Of a DNA stretch of 64,000 nt, positions 51,525 through 60,070 are shown piece after piece. The translations under genes were made by a program, and so were the position numbers. The notes below the pieces were generated by a model that ran no database searches, was not told the origin of the DNA, and worked only from the letters and a program-made list of their open reading frames with translations. Positions within the stretch are counted from its first letter, which is position 1, and every line of letters begins with the position of its first letter. Location of the stretch: positions 1-64,000 of the forward strand of contig DIVR01000037.1 in NCBI GenBank assembly GCA_002428325.1, in the 5' to 3' direction. Origin of the DNA: a bacterium UBP4_UBA6127 (GTDB lineage: Bacteria; UBP4; UBA4092).

Positions 51525-52601
51525 ATGTCCAGATTATTCCAAAAGATGATTCTCTTGCTTTGCTTGATTCTTACCTGGGGTTTTGTTCATGCCCAGGATA
51601 TTAATTCAAAAGATGGTATTCTTCTAAAATTAAAATCCAAGCCGGGCAAGGTATGTAATTCCAGGATGATGATGATAGGAAATGGAATGCTCTCCTTATC
51701 ACTCAAAAATTCTGAGAATACTGAAAAGCCCTTTTCTATAGAGACCAGCCTTCCCGTTGATTTTAGTCTCGAAATGTATTTTACCGAAACCACCCAAAAT
51801 GTAGATGAAAATGGGAATATCTCTCTGGATGTCGTTCTCACTACTATGAATATGAATCTCGGAATAATGAGCCAGTCTTTCAACATGCAATGGAATGGAC
51901 AGGAGATGCAGGTCCTGATGAACAATCAGCCGATGGTCCAACATGGGATGGACACTGTTTTGCAGGATAAGCTCAAAGGATTGAATAAACCTATTCAAAT
52001 GGTTATCAGCCCCAGAGGAAAACTCCTGAGCATAAAAAATCCTTACCTGGATGATGAATCTTTGAAAGATAATCCCTTTGCTAAAATGATGCGACCTTTT
52101 ATTGAAAACCAGTCATCTCCCTTATATCCCGAGAATCCCATTCAGCCTGGAGACAGTTGGAGTGTGACCACCCGATTTAACCTGCCGGAAGGGTTTGAAA
52201 ATTATCTTCATTTCTCCAAACCCCTGGAATTCATAACGGAATATCAGGCAGAAAAGGTTACATATGAAAAAGGCGGTAAACTGCTAACCCTTACCCAGAA
52301 ATCTAATAATAACTTTTCCAATGCGACCATCCATTTTGGAAAAATACCCATGCCTTCCGATGCGAAGGACTCGGCTTTTTCCAACCTCTTTGAAAATATT
52401 TCAATTCTTCTGAATGAAGCCGTTTTTAAACAGGATGGTGAAATGAAAATCAATGTATCTAATGGGAATATTGTTAACGCTCAATCAGAAAATATCATCA
52501 ATATTGCCGTCGCGGTGAACCTCAAAAAACAGGATAATAATATGCCGGAAATAAAACTGAAAGGGTCGTTAAAACTATTCACCAAAATTGAAAATATTTA
52601 G
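51525..52601 (+). CDS. Secreted hypothetical protein
   Basis: This 358-residue protein has a clear signal peptide (M-S-R-L-F-Q-K-M-I-L-L-L, ending V-H-A-Q). The mature part is beta-rich, with segments such as 'I-S-P-R-G-K-L-L-S-I-K-N-P' and 'Y-P-E-N-P-I-Q-P-G-D-S-W-S-V-T-T'. That pattern resembles families of secreted lipid-binding-like proteins of unknown function (possibly DUF6263-type), a guess from memory. An AGAGG site precedes the ATG, and a terminator follows. It lies 94 bases after the propeller gene and may share its transcript. Confidence 0.68.
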   Translation: MSRLFQKMILLLCLILTWGFVHAQDINSKDGILLKLKSKPGKVCNSRMMMIGNGMLSLSLKNSENTEKPFSIETSLPVDFSLEMYFTETTQNVDENGNISLDVVLTTMNMNLGIMSQSFNMQWNGQEMQVLMNNQPMVQHGMDTVLQDKLKGLNKPIQMVISPRGKLLSIKNPYLDDESLKDNPFAKMMRPFIENQSSPLYPENPIQPGDSWSVTTRFNLPEGFENYLHFSKPLEFITEYQAEKVTYEKGGKLLTLTQKSNNNFSNATIHFGKIPMPSDAKDSAFSNLFENISILLNEAVFKQDGEMKINVSNGNIVNAQSENIINIAVAVNLKKQDNNMPEIKLKGSLKLFTKIENI

Positions 52602-52624
52602 TATTGGGATGAAAACCATCCTGA

Positions 52625-52659
52625 AGCCTGTCCATGATATCCAGGGCAGGCTTTTTTTT
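52625..52659 (+). terminator. Rho-independent terminator
   Basis: The stem AGCCTGTCC/GGGCAGGCT (one G-T pair) with a 10-base loop runs into eight T, 24 bases after the secreted protein gene. It acts rightward only. Confidence 0.9.
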
Positions 52660-52669
52660 AAGATTTCGT

Positions 52670-54283
52670 TTACTCTGCTACGGTATAGGCAATGGATGTC
52701 ACATGGCTGTTGACCCGTTTGAGATGGGTCAGGATATCCAGGTGGATTTCACTGGTTTCAATGGATTCTTTCAGGCCTTTTTGCAACCGTTCAATATGGG
52801 CCTGTCGAAGGCTTCTTTCCAGTTGGGATATTTCCTGTTTATGTTCAATGACTTTTCTGGCCAAATCAGAGTCCTGGGTGGCATAGGCAGTCACTACCAT
52901 TTCAAAATTATCGAGCACCTGTTTATGAAGCTGTTGAATCTCTCTCCAGCCGGCCTCCGAAAAGTGTACCCCCAGCCGAAGCCTTTTCATGGCCAGATCC
53001 ATCAGGTTCTTATCGATGATATCCCCAATATTTTCCAGGTTCATCACCACAGAAAGGACCATTATCTGCCGCCGGGATTGTTCAGGAGTCAGATGACGGA
53101 TAGGCATCATATCGGTAATATAGATTTTGATGGAATGCTCCAGATAATCCAGCTTATCATCTTCCTTGGAGATATCCCGAATAAGAAGCTCATCACTTTT
53201 TTCAAAAGCATGAATGGTATTCCCCAACATCTTTTCAGAAATATCCATCATTCGAAGCGATTCCCGGACCGATTCACCCAAGGCCAGAGTGGGATTGGAT
53301 AATAGATTCTCATCCAGATATTTTGCTTTAAATATCCCATCCCCGGTATCCTGGTCATGAATCATGCTTCGGGTTAATCGGGCCAGTACTCCGGTAAAAG
53401 GTAAGAACAAAGTGGCAATCAAGACATTATATAAAGTATGGGCATTGGCTATCTGACGGGCAATATCTCCCCCCGTCCCCCATCTTATCAACTCGGCATA
53501 CTTCGCCATAAAGGGATATATCAGCAGAACCCCGGCCGTTTTTACAATCACATTGACAGTCGCAATCCGCTTGGCATCCGGGGATGTTCCCATTGCGGTT
53601 ATCATTGCCGTGGCACAGGTACCGACATTGGCGCCTAAAATGATAGGCATTGCCTCCGGCAGGGTGATAATCTGGTTCATCGATAAGGCAATAGCAATCC
53701 CGATAGTCACAGCGCTGGAATGAACCAATGCCGTGAAAGCAGCCGCCAAGATAATCCCATAAAGAGGAGCCTTGGACAGAGCAGAAAGGACCTGTTGAAA
53801 TAATTCATTTTGCCCCAGAGGCTTGAAAGACTGAGACATTAACTGGATGGAGAAAAAGATAAATCCAATGCCAAGAATAAAATTACCAATAAACTGGACA
53901 GATTGCCCCCGGCTGGTAAATTTGCATATCAACCCGATAGCCACCAACAGAAGAGCATAATCAAAGACCCTGAAGGCAATCAACTGGACCGTAAAGGTCC
54001 CCCCGATATCAGCCCCCAGAATCACCCCGATACTCTGCCGAAGAGTCATCACCCCGGCATTCACAAAGGTCACTAATATAACTGAAGTAACCGTACTGCT
54101 TTGGACCAGAGCCGTAACGCCCATCCCGGCCAAGGCACCCTTCAGGGGGTTGGAAGTAAAGGTGGAGAGAAAATGTCGAAATTTACCGCTGGCAAAACCC
54201 TGGAGTTCGTCACCGACCAGTTCCACTCCAAATAGCAAAAGGCAGATTCCTGCGATAAGATTTATTAATGCGAATTGATCCAT
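52670..54283 (-). CDS. Na+/phosphate cotransporter with C-terminal PhoU-like domain
   Basis: This 537-residue protein has about eight membrane segments with the two inverted signatures 'T-A-L-V-Q-S-S-T-V-T' (near residue 65) and 'T-A-L-V-H-S-S-A-V-T' (near residue 185) that mark Na/Pi symporters (NptA/YjbB type). A helical region from about residue 330 resembles PhoU. It imports or exports phosphate with sodium at the inner membrane. I use the ATG at 54283; a TTG 7 codons upstream is possible. No pst or pho genes are nearby. Confidence 0.88.
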   Translation of the reverse strand: MDQFALINLIAGICLLLFGVELVGDELQGFASGKFRHFLSTFTSNPLKGALAGMGVTALVQSSTVTSVILVTFVNAGVMTLRQSIGVILGADIGGTFTVQLIAFRVFDYALLLVAIGLICKFTSRGQSVQFIGNFILGIGFIFFSIQLMSQSFKPLGQNELFQQVLSALSKAPLYGIILAAAFTALVHSSAVTIGIAIALSMNQIITLPEAMPIILGANVGTCATAMITAMGTSPDAKRIATVNVIVKTAGVLLIYPFMAKYAELIRWGTGGDIARQIANAHTLYNVLIATLFLPFTGVLARLTRSMIHDQDTGDGIFKAKYLDENLLSNPTLALGESVRESLRMMDISEKMLGNTIHAFEKSDELLIRDISKEDDKLDYLEHSIKIYITDMMPIRHLTPEQSRRQIMVLSVVMNLENIGDIIDKNLMDLAMKRLRLGVHFSEAGWREIQQLHKQVLDNFEMVVTAYATQDSDLARKVIEHKQEISQLERSLRQAHIERLQKGLKESIETSEIHLDILTHLKRVNSHVTSIAYTVAE

Positions 54284-54429
54284 GGTTGATTTTGTGTAAA
54301 CCAATAATTATATTACAAATCTACTCCTTTCCCTAATATATTGCAAAACATCACTCCAAAAGAGAATCAAAAACTGGTTCAATTCACTCAACTGCTTTAT
54401 AATCATCTTTTTCAAGGGGATCAATATTC

Positions 54430-55845
54430 ATGGTACCATCCATAGAACATTATGATATTACAATAATCGGGGGAGGTCCGGCAGGTTATGTGGGTGCCAT
54501 CCAGGCAGCTCATTTGGGAAAGAAGGTTTGTCTGATAGAGAAAGACCGTCCGGGGGGAACTTGCCTCTGGCGGGGATGTATTCCCAGCAAAGCCTTGCTT
54601 GCCAGCTCTGAGACCCTGCAGAGGGTCAAGAATGCTACAGCTTTTGGGATTCACATCGAGGGAACCATTACTCTTGATTTCCCGGTAATCATGAAAAGAA
54701 AAGATTCGATTTTAAATATTCTGGGAACCGGTATCCTCTCGCTGTTGAAAAGCAATAAAGTCTGCCTTATCCAGGGCGAAGCATCACTAAAAAACAGCCG
54801 GACTCTGGAAATCCATATCCAGAATCAAGCAGATCAAATACTGACATCAGACAATATTTTGATTGCCACCGGGTCCAGGCCCTCCGATATTCCAGGACTT
54901 CCTTTTGATGGAACCAAGATTATTTCTACTGACCATGTTTTTTCGCTGGATAAATTACCTTCTTCGATGATTATACTGGGAGCAGGATATAGTGGCTGTG
55001 AAATGGCTTTTGCTTTCTCGGAACTGGGAGTGGATGTTACCTTGGTAGAGATGATGCCTCGGATTTTACCAGGAGCAGATAAAGAAATCGCAGACCTCTT
55101 AAGCCGACAATTCCGAAAACATAAAGTCAAAATACTGACTGATACCAAAATACTTTCCGCAGATTTGAGAGATGACCCTCCGGTTACTGTCCACCTGAAC
55201 CGGGGAGAACCTCTTCGAGCCGATAAGCTCTTGATAACAGTTGGAAGAAGTATTAATTCCAGGGGGTTAGGACTGGATAAGGCAGAAGTCATGCTGGGAA
55301 CCAGGGGAGAAATACTGGTAAATGAGAAGATGGAAACCAATATCCCGGGTATTTATGCAGCCGGCGATGCAACCGGTAAGCTGATGCTGGCTCATGTAGC
55401 CTCCAGGCAGGCTGTTGTTGCTATTCACAATATGACTGGGACTCCCGACCGGATGGATTATTCCGGTATCCCTTCCTGCACCTTCACGCATCCTCCGGTT
55501 GCCAGTGTCGGTCTTACTGAAGAGCAATGTCTTCAGCAGGGACTGGATTATGCTGTAGGAAAATTTTCTTTTCGTTCACTGGGAGCCGCTCAGGTCAAAG
55601 GAGAACTCGATGGCATGGTCAAGTTGATTTCGGATAAAAGCTCAGATAAACTGCTGGGATTCCATATAATCGGGCCAGGGGCCACTGAAATGATTAGCGA
55701 AGGAACCTTAGCATTACAAAAAGGACTGTCTGCCCAAGAATTTGCCTCTGCTGTCAGGGCCCATCCCAGTCTTCCGGAAGCTATCTCGGAGGCGGCTGAG
55801 AATATCTTTGGGATATCTATTCATACCCCTCCTGGTCAAAGGTAA
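54430..55845 (+). CDS. Dihydrolipoamide dehydrogenase-like flavoprotein
   Basis: This 471-residue flavoprotein disulfide reductase has the FAD motif G-G-G-P-A-G, the redox-active pair 'G-G-T-C-L-W-R-G-C-I-P-S-K-A', the NAD motif 'G-A-G-Y-S-G' and the C-terminal His-Glu pair in 'A-H-P-S-L-P-E-A-I-S-E-A-A'. These fit dihydrolipoamide dehydrogenase. The redox loop has W-R where N-V is usual. No 2-oxoacid dehydrogenase or glycine cleavage genes are adjacent, so its complex is unknown. A GGGG purine run precedes the ATG, and a TATAAT at 54398 may be its -10. Confidence 0.88.
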   Translation: MVPSIEHYDITIIGGGPAGYVGAIQAAHLGKKVCLIEKDRPGGTCLWRGCIPSKALLASSETLQRVKNATAFGIHIEGTITLDFPVIMKRKDSILNILGTGILSLLKSNKVCLIQGEASLKNSRTLEIHIQNQADQILTSDNILIATGSRPSDIPGLPFDGTKIISTDHVFSLDKLPSSMIILGAGYSGCEMAFAFSELGVDVTLVEMMPRILPGADKEIADLLSRQFRKHKVKILTDTKILSADLRDDPPVTVHLNRGEPLRADKLLITVGRSINSRGLGLDKAEVMLGTRGEILVNEKMETNIPGIYAAGDATGKLMLAHVASRQAVVAIHNMTGTPDRMDYSGIPSCTFTHPPVASVGLTEEQCLQQGLDYAVGKFSFRSLGAAQVKGELDGMVKLISDKSSDKLLGFHIIGPGATEMISEGTLALQKGLSAQEFASAVRAHPSLPEAISEAAENIFGISIHTPPGQR

Positions 55846-55856
55846 CAAAAGAACAA

Positions 55857-56327
55857 ATGTCTCTGAACAGAGAATATCTTCTGACTGGTTCATATTCACT
55901 GGCCAGGATTGTCTTCCTTAAACATTTTAATATTGCCGGAATGAAAACCCGGGATGTGGATGATAAGGAGATATCGGCCTACCCTGTTAACAGTTTTCTG
56001 ACTGCCCAGCATCCTCTGGGTTTTGCCAGTTCTATCAGGGTTAGGATAGAAGAATCGAAGGGAGATAGGCTTCATATCCAGATAAGGGTCTCATTGCTTG
56101 CCCTGGAAATCTTCAGTATCACTTTACTGGCGGCCATAATTGCTTTCCTCTGCATGGTAGCTCATTTTATTTTGCAGATTGAATGGAACCGGATGTTTGC
56201 TTATACATGGATGATTAACAGTATGGCTGGGCTGGGGATATTCCTCCTGTACTACCTCATCAGGATATCTATCAGACGGCATCTGGACCTTATCAGGGAT
56301 GAAATAAAAAGCCTCCTACAGGAATAA
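55857..56327 (+). CDS. Hypothetical two-span membrane protein
   Basis: This 156-residue protein has a soluble N-terminal half (residues 1-80), two membrane segments (about 86-108 and 118-136) and a basic C-terminus. It follows the flavoprotein gene by 11 bases and probably shares its transcript. Its last codons overlap the hairpin that terminates the opposite ribosomal-protein operon. I do not recognise a family. Confidence 0.6.
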   Translation: MSLNREYLLTGSYSLARIVFLKHFNIAGMKTRDVDDKEISAYPVNSFLTAQHPLGFASSIRVRIEESKGDRLHIQIRVSLLALEIFSITLLAAIIAFLCMVAHFILQIEWNRMFAYTWMINSMAGLGIFLLYYLIRISIRRHLDLIRDEIKSLLQE

Positions 56328-56345
56328 CTTCCTATAGGAGGCTTG
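56303..56345 (-). terminator. Terminator of the ribosomal-protein operon, inside the convergent gene's end
   Basis: AAGCCTCCTA (56310-56319) pairs with TAGGAGGCTT (56336-56345), extended inward by GGAA/TTCC. On the minus strand it runs into TTTTTATTTC. The stop codon of the rightward gene lies inside the loop, so the stem is part coding sequence. The rightward side has only a weak T-run. Confidence 0.8.
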
Positions 56346-56386
56346 ATGATATCTTTCTTATTTTCTAATGGATGTATGAAACGGTT

Positions 56387-56635
56387 CTATTCTTCCTTTA
56401 ACAGTAGTGCAACCACAATCGCGATTACACCCCCAATAATTAAGAAGGGAGAAACCATTCCTGCCCAGTTCTGCCCATAAGGATCTACTAAACCTAACAC
56501 TAGAAATCCTAAGGCAAAACCAGACAATCCTGCGGTAAAGATGACTTTTTTGACCAACATCCGGTCATATTTACCGACTGATTTACTATTTTGATTCTGA
56601 TTCGACTGGTTTGGCTGCAGAGGCTTTTTTTCCAC
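56387..56635 (-). CDS. Small two-span membrane protein overlapping rplQ
   Basis: This 82-residue protein has a Gln/Asn-rich N-terminus and two hydrophobic segments (about 32-50 and 60-78) separated by 'D-P-Y-G-Q-N-W-A-G'. The layout recalls small AtpZ-like or other two-helix proteins; no family is claimed. The start is GTG at 56635, inside rplQ and in another frame, with an AGAGGA site 8 bases upstream; an ATG at 56560 is the alternative and would remove the polar N-terminus. It is the last gene before the operon terminator. Confidence 0.6.
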   Translation of the reverse strand: MEKKPLQPNQSNQNQNSKSVGKYDRMLVKKVIFTAGLSGFALGFLVLGLVDPYGQNWAGMVSPFLIIGGVIAIVVALLLKEE

Positions 56636-57029
56636 CGGATTTATCCTCTTTTTTCTCTTTGATAACTTTTTCCGGGGCGTCCACCAATTCCAGGATGGCT
56701 TTCATGGCAGCATCCCCCGGACGGAACCCTAATTTAATAACCCGGGTATAACCGCCCTGTCGGTTGGTATACCGTGGGGCAATTTCATCAAACAGTCTTT
56801 TCAGGACAGTCTTATTCTGAACACTGATTGCAACCAACCGTCGGTGATGAAGGTCATTATTCTTGGCATGGGTAATCAGTTTTTCAGCAATCGGTTTCAG
56901 CACCTTAGCTTTCGTTTCAGTGGTGACGATCCGGTCATGTTCGAACAAGGCAGTGACCATGTTGCGAAACAAGGACACACGATGAGCCGTCTTCCGACCC
57001 AGTTTTTTTCCTGCTACACGATGTCGCAT
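56586..57029 (-). CDS. rplQ: 50S ribosomal protein L17
   Basis: This 147-residue protein begins M-R-H-R-V-A-G-K-K-L-G-R and has 'R-N-M-V-T-A-L-F-E-H-D-R-I-V-T-T', the L17 core. The last 30 residues form a charged Lys/Glu/Ala tail beyond the usual length, and its coding region contains the start of the next gene. It follows rpoA as in most bacteria. Confidence 0.97.
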   Translation of the reverse strand: MRHRVAGKKLGRKTAHRVSLFRNMVTALFEHDRIVTTETKAKVLKPIAEKLITHAKNNDLHHRRLVAISVQNKTVLKRLFDEIAPRYTNRQGGYTRVIKLGFRPGDAAMKAILELVDAPEKVIKEKKEDKSGGKKASAAKPVESESK

Positions 57030-57094
57030 AAATCAATCTAACCTCTTTATCATAATCTATTATCCGAACAAACTGGATAACGGGCTTGATAATG

Positions 57095-58120
57095 CTATTC
57101 AGCACCATCTATTTCGTCTTCGGTATCCGGTTTGACCGGTTTTCCGCCGACGATCTTCATACCCAGTGACATATCCATTTTTTCAAGTATTTCTTTAATT
57201 TCATTTAAAGACTTTTTACCAAAATTCCGGAATTTCAGGAGTTCATCTTCCTTGTAAGTAATCAGTTCACGGATAGTTTTGATATTCGCTGCTTTCAAAC
57301 AGTTATAAGCACGAACCGAAAGTTCTAATTCTTCAATGCTTCGGTCCAGCGTCTTATCATGTTGTTCAACGGGGGCTGATGGAGCAACAGTGTTTTCTGC
57401 TTCAACGGGGGCTTCGGTATTCGTGCTTTCCAATTGAGCAAACACCCCAAAATGTTTCAAGAGAATCTTGGCCGCATCCACCAAAGCATCCTGAGGAGTC
57501 ACTGAACCATTGGTCCAGAGTTCCAAAGTAAGTTTCTCATAATCCGTACGCTGTCCAACACGGGTGTTTTCAACATTGTATTTCACTCGGCGAACAGGAG
57601 AAAAAATTGCATCCATGGGAATGACCCCAATAGGCTGATTCAATTTTTTATTCTCATCGGCCGGAATATAGCCTCGTCCGCGACCAATGGCAACTTCCAT
57701 CCGAAGATGAGAACCGGCACTTAATGTCGCCAGTACTAATTCCGGATTAAAGATTTTAACCATACTATTTGGTTCAAAATCCGCCGCCGTCACGACACCT
57801 TCCCTCTCCACATCCAGCACCAAAGTTTGAGGTTCTTCCACCAGGGACCGAACCACCAGGGACTTCAGGTTGATAATCACATCCATCGTATCCTCAGCTA
57901 CGCCATTGATAGAGGATGTTTCATGGAGAACACCATCAATTTTAACTGAGACGACTGCATCTCCATATATTGAGGAAAGCAGGACTCTCCTGAGGGCATT
58001 TCCAATGGTAACGCCATAACCTTTTTCCAATGCCTGGAAAATCATTTTCCCATAATCATTGGTCAGGCTCTGCTCATCCCATTGGTATTGATCGGGAATA
58101 AGGAATCGCATTGTATCCAT
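57095..58120 (-). CDS. rpoA: RNA polymerase alpha subunit
   Basis: This 341-residue protein has the alpha N-terminal dimerisation domain (residues 1-230, with 'G-Y-G-V-T-I-G-N-A-L-R-R-V-L-L-S-S-I'), a linker and the C-terminal domain ('L-E-L-S-V-R-A-Y-N-C-L-K-A-A-N-I' then 'F-G-K-K-S-L-N-E-I-K') that contacts DNA and activators. A GGAG site lies upstream of the ATG. The linker at about residues 235-255 is Pro/Ala/Val-rich. Confidence 0.98.
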   Translation of the reverse strand: MDTMRFLIPDQYQWDEQSLTNDYGKMIFQALEKGYGVTIGNALRRVLLSSIYGDAVVSVKIDGVLHETSSINGVAEDTMDVIINLKSLVVRSLVEEPQTLVLDVEREGVVTAADFEPNSMVKIFNPELVLATLSAGSHLRMEVAIGRGRGYIPADENKKLNQPIGVIPMDAIFSPVRRVKYNVENTRVGQRTDYEKLTLELWTNGSVTPQDALVDAAKILLKHFGVFAQLESTNTEAPVEAENTVAPSAPVEQHDKTLDRSIEELELSVRAYNCLKAANIKTIRELITYKEDELLKFRNFGKKSLNEIKEILEKMDMSLGMKIVGGKPVKPDTEDEIDGAE

Positions 58121-58206
58121 AGTATAATGATCTCCTTTAGTCTCGTGTCACGCCGTTTAGTTAATAAAACAAACCAATAACGAGTCGCCGTTAAACTGCG
58201 TAACAC

Positions 58207-58833
58207 CTATTTGGAGTAGAACTCGACGACCAACTGTTCCTGGCATTCCACCGGGATACCATCCCGAGTCGGCATACCCAAAACAGAACCCTGGAATTTT
58301 TCAACATCCCGGGTTATCCAGTTAACAAGTTCCTGGCTTAAAGCTGTTTCAATTGCCTGGGTAATGGCCGGAATCTTTCGGCTCTTTTCATTCACCGAAA
58401 CCACCTGACCCGGTTTGACCAGATAAGAGGGAATATTCACTTTCCGATCATTTACATTGAAATGGCCATGCAACACCAGTTGCCGAGCCTCTGAACGAGA
58501 ATTGGCAAAACCCATCCGATAAACCACATTGTCTAAACGGGTTTCCAGTAAGGCTAACAGATTAGAACCTGTTATGCCCCGCATCCGGTTGGCTTTTTCA
58601 AAATAGCGTCGGAACGGTTTTTCCAATACGCCGTAAATGACTTTAATTTTTTGTTTTTCTCGCAAATGGATACGGTAATCGGTAGGTTTCACACGACCGC
58701 GTCCATGCTGACCAGGGGCATAACTACGCCGGGTCAGTGCACATTTATCAGTATTACATCGGGTGCCTTTTAAAAACAGTTTAACGCCTTCACGTCGGCA
58801 CATCCGACAATCGGGACCTTTCTCTCTAGCCAC
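58207..58833 (-). CDS. rpsD: 30S ribosomal protein S4 (zinc-binding form)
   Basis: This 208-residue protein has the zinc ribbon C9-x2-C12-x13-C26-x4-C31 at its N-terminus and an S4 RNA-binding domain near residues 95-160 ('L-E-T-R-L-D-N-V-V-Y-R-M-G'). The start is GTG with a GGAGG site 6 bases upstream. It nucleates 30S assembly. The four-cysteine form suggests zinc is not normally limiting for this cell. Confidence 0.97.
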   Translation of the reverse strand: MAREKGPDCRMCRREGVKLFLKGTRCNTDKCALTRRSYAPGQHGRGRVKPTDYRIHLREKQKIKVIYGVLEKPFRRYFEKANRMRGITGSNLLALLETRLDNVVYRMGFANSRSEARQLVLHGHFNVNDRKVNIPSYLVKPGQVVSVNEKSRKIPAITQAIETALSQELVNWITRDVEKFQGSVLGMPTRDGIPVECQEQLVVEFYSK

Positions 58834-58863
58834 GAGAATCCTCCAAAGTATTTACCAAACTTT

Positions 58864-59244
58864 TTAGACTCGTCTCCGCTTGGGGGGTCTGCACCCGTTA
58901 TGCGGAATAGGAGTCACATCTTTAATTAAACAAATATCTAAGCCGGCAGCCTGAATGGCACGAATGGCGGATTCACGTCCGGCACCCGGTCCTTTTACAA
59001 AGACTTCGACTTCTCTTAAACCCATGTCCATGGCCTTCTTGGCCGCAGATTCTGCGGTCATCTGGGCGGCAAATGGGGTACTCTTACGAGAACCTTTAAA
59101 GCCTTGCCCGCCAGCGGAGGCCCAAACCAGGGTATTACCTTTTGGATCACTGATGGTCACAATGGTATTATTGAAGGTGGCTTGAACATGCACGACACCT
59201 TTACTGATACCAAGAGACCCCTTCTTTTTAGTTTTCTTTTCCAT
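58864..59244 (-). CDS. rpsK: 30S ribosomal protein S11
   Basis: This 126-residue protein has 'G-V-V-H-V-Q-A-T-F-N-N-T-I-V-T-I' and ends 'P-H-N-G-C-R-P-P-K-R-R-R-V', both diagnostic of S11. It sits between rpsM and rpsD with gaps of about 30 bases. Confidence 0.98.
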   Translation of the reverse strand: MEKKTKKKGSLGISKGVVHVQATFNNTIVTISDPKGNTLVWASAGGQGFKGSRKSTPFAAQMTAESAAKKAMDMGLREVEVFVKGPGAGRESAIRAIQAAGLDICLIKDVTPIPHNGCRPPKRRRV

Positions 59245-59276
59245 ATTGATTAACCTCTTAATACGCTAATAACTTG

Positions 59277-59651
59277 TTAAGCTTTAGCTCTCGTTACGCC
59301 AACAGTCTTACGTGGACCTTTCCGGGTTCGGGAATTCGTATGAGTTCTCTGTCCCCGGACAGGCAGGCCACGACGATGACGTAGCCCACGCCAGCAACCA
59401 GTTTCCATATATCGTTTGATATTCTGGGCAACTCCGCGGCGTAAATCACCTTCAACCTGATAGTCACGTGCAATCAGGGCATTCACTTTATTAACCTCTT
59501 CACCCGTCAGGTCTTTGACCCGTGTATCGGGATCAATATTGGCTTTCTTGAGTATCTCAAGCGCCAAGGTCCGCCCAATACCATAGACGTAGGTGAGGGA
59601 AATAAAGACTTTTTTATCGCGTGGGATATCAATACCTGCTATGCGTGCCAT
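59277..59651 (-). CDS. rpsM: 30S ribosomal protein S13
   Basis: This 124-residue protein begins M-A-R-I-A-G-I-D-I-P and ends with the typical 'R-G-L-P-V-R-G-Q-R-T-H-T-N-S-R-T' followed by a basic tail. It contacts the P-site tRNA in the small subunit head. Confidence 0.98.
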   Translation of the reverse strand: MARIAGIDIPRDKKVFISLTYVYGIGRTLALEILKKANIDPDTRVKDLTGEEVNKVNALIARDYQVEGDLRRGVAQNIKRYMETGCWRGLRHRRGLPVRGQRTHTNSRTRKGPRKTVGVTRAKA

Positions 59652-59659
59652 AGTTCCTC

Positions 59660-59773
59660 TTATCCTTGTCTCTGCTTATGTCTCGGATTTTCACAAATCA
59701 CACGGACTTTACCGTGCCTTCGTATGATTCTGCATTTTTCACATCGTTTTTTGATGGAAGATTTAACTTTCAT
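59660..59773 (-). CDS. rpmJ: 50S ribosomal protein L36 (zinc-binding form)
   Basis: This 37-residue protein begins M-K-V-K-S-S-I-K-K-R-C and has the zinc set C11-x2-C14-x12-C27-x4-H32. An in-frame ATG two codons earlier exists, but the AAGGG site is better spaced for 59773. It lies between infA and rpsM as usual. Confidence 0.96.
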   Translation of the reverse strand: MKVKSSIKKRCEKCRIIRRHGKVRVICENPRHKQRQG

Positions 59774-59809
59774 TTGCATTGACCCTTATTTTTTTATTTG
59801 GAATTGCGC

Positions 59810-60028
59810 TTATTTATTGCGGTAAATAATGCGACCCCGGCTTAAATCATAGGGGGATAACTGGATTTTTACTTTGTCTCCTGGAAGAATTCGAATAAAA
59901 TGCATTCTCATTTTTCCAGAAACATAAGCCAGCACCTTGTGTCCGTTTTCCAGTTCGACGCGGAACATTGCATTAGGTAACGGCTCCACTACGGTGCCTT
60001 CCACTTCAATAACATCTTCTTTAGCCAT
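59810..60028 (-). CDS. infA: Translation initiation factor IF-1
   Basis: This 72-residue OB-fold protein starts M-A-K-E-D-V-I-E-V-E-G-T-V and contains 'G-K-M-R-M-H-F-I-R-I-L-P-G-D'. Length is standard. It sits between map and rpmJ. Confidence 0.98.
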   Translation of the reverse strand: MAKEDVIEVEGTVVEPLPNAMFRVELENGHKVLAYVSGKMRMHFIRILPGDKVKIQLSPYDLSRGRIIYRNK

Positions 60029-60070
60029 AATAGTCTACGGTTAGTAGATTCGTCCTCCCTATGGACAATT

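Noticed and set aside
52634..53302. Rightward open frame of 222 codons opposite the Na/Pi transporter
   Set aside because: It mirrors the PhoU-like coding region, has no family motif and no promoter, and overlaps a terminator at its start.
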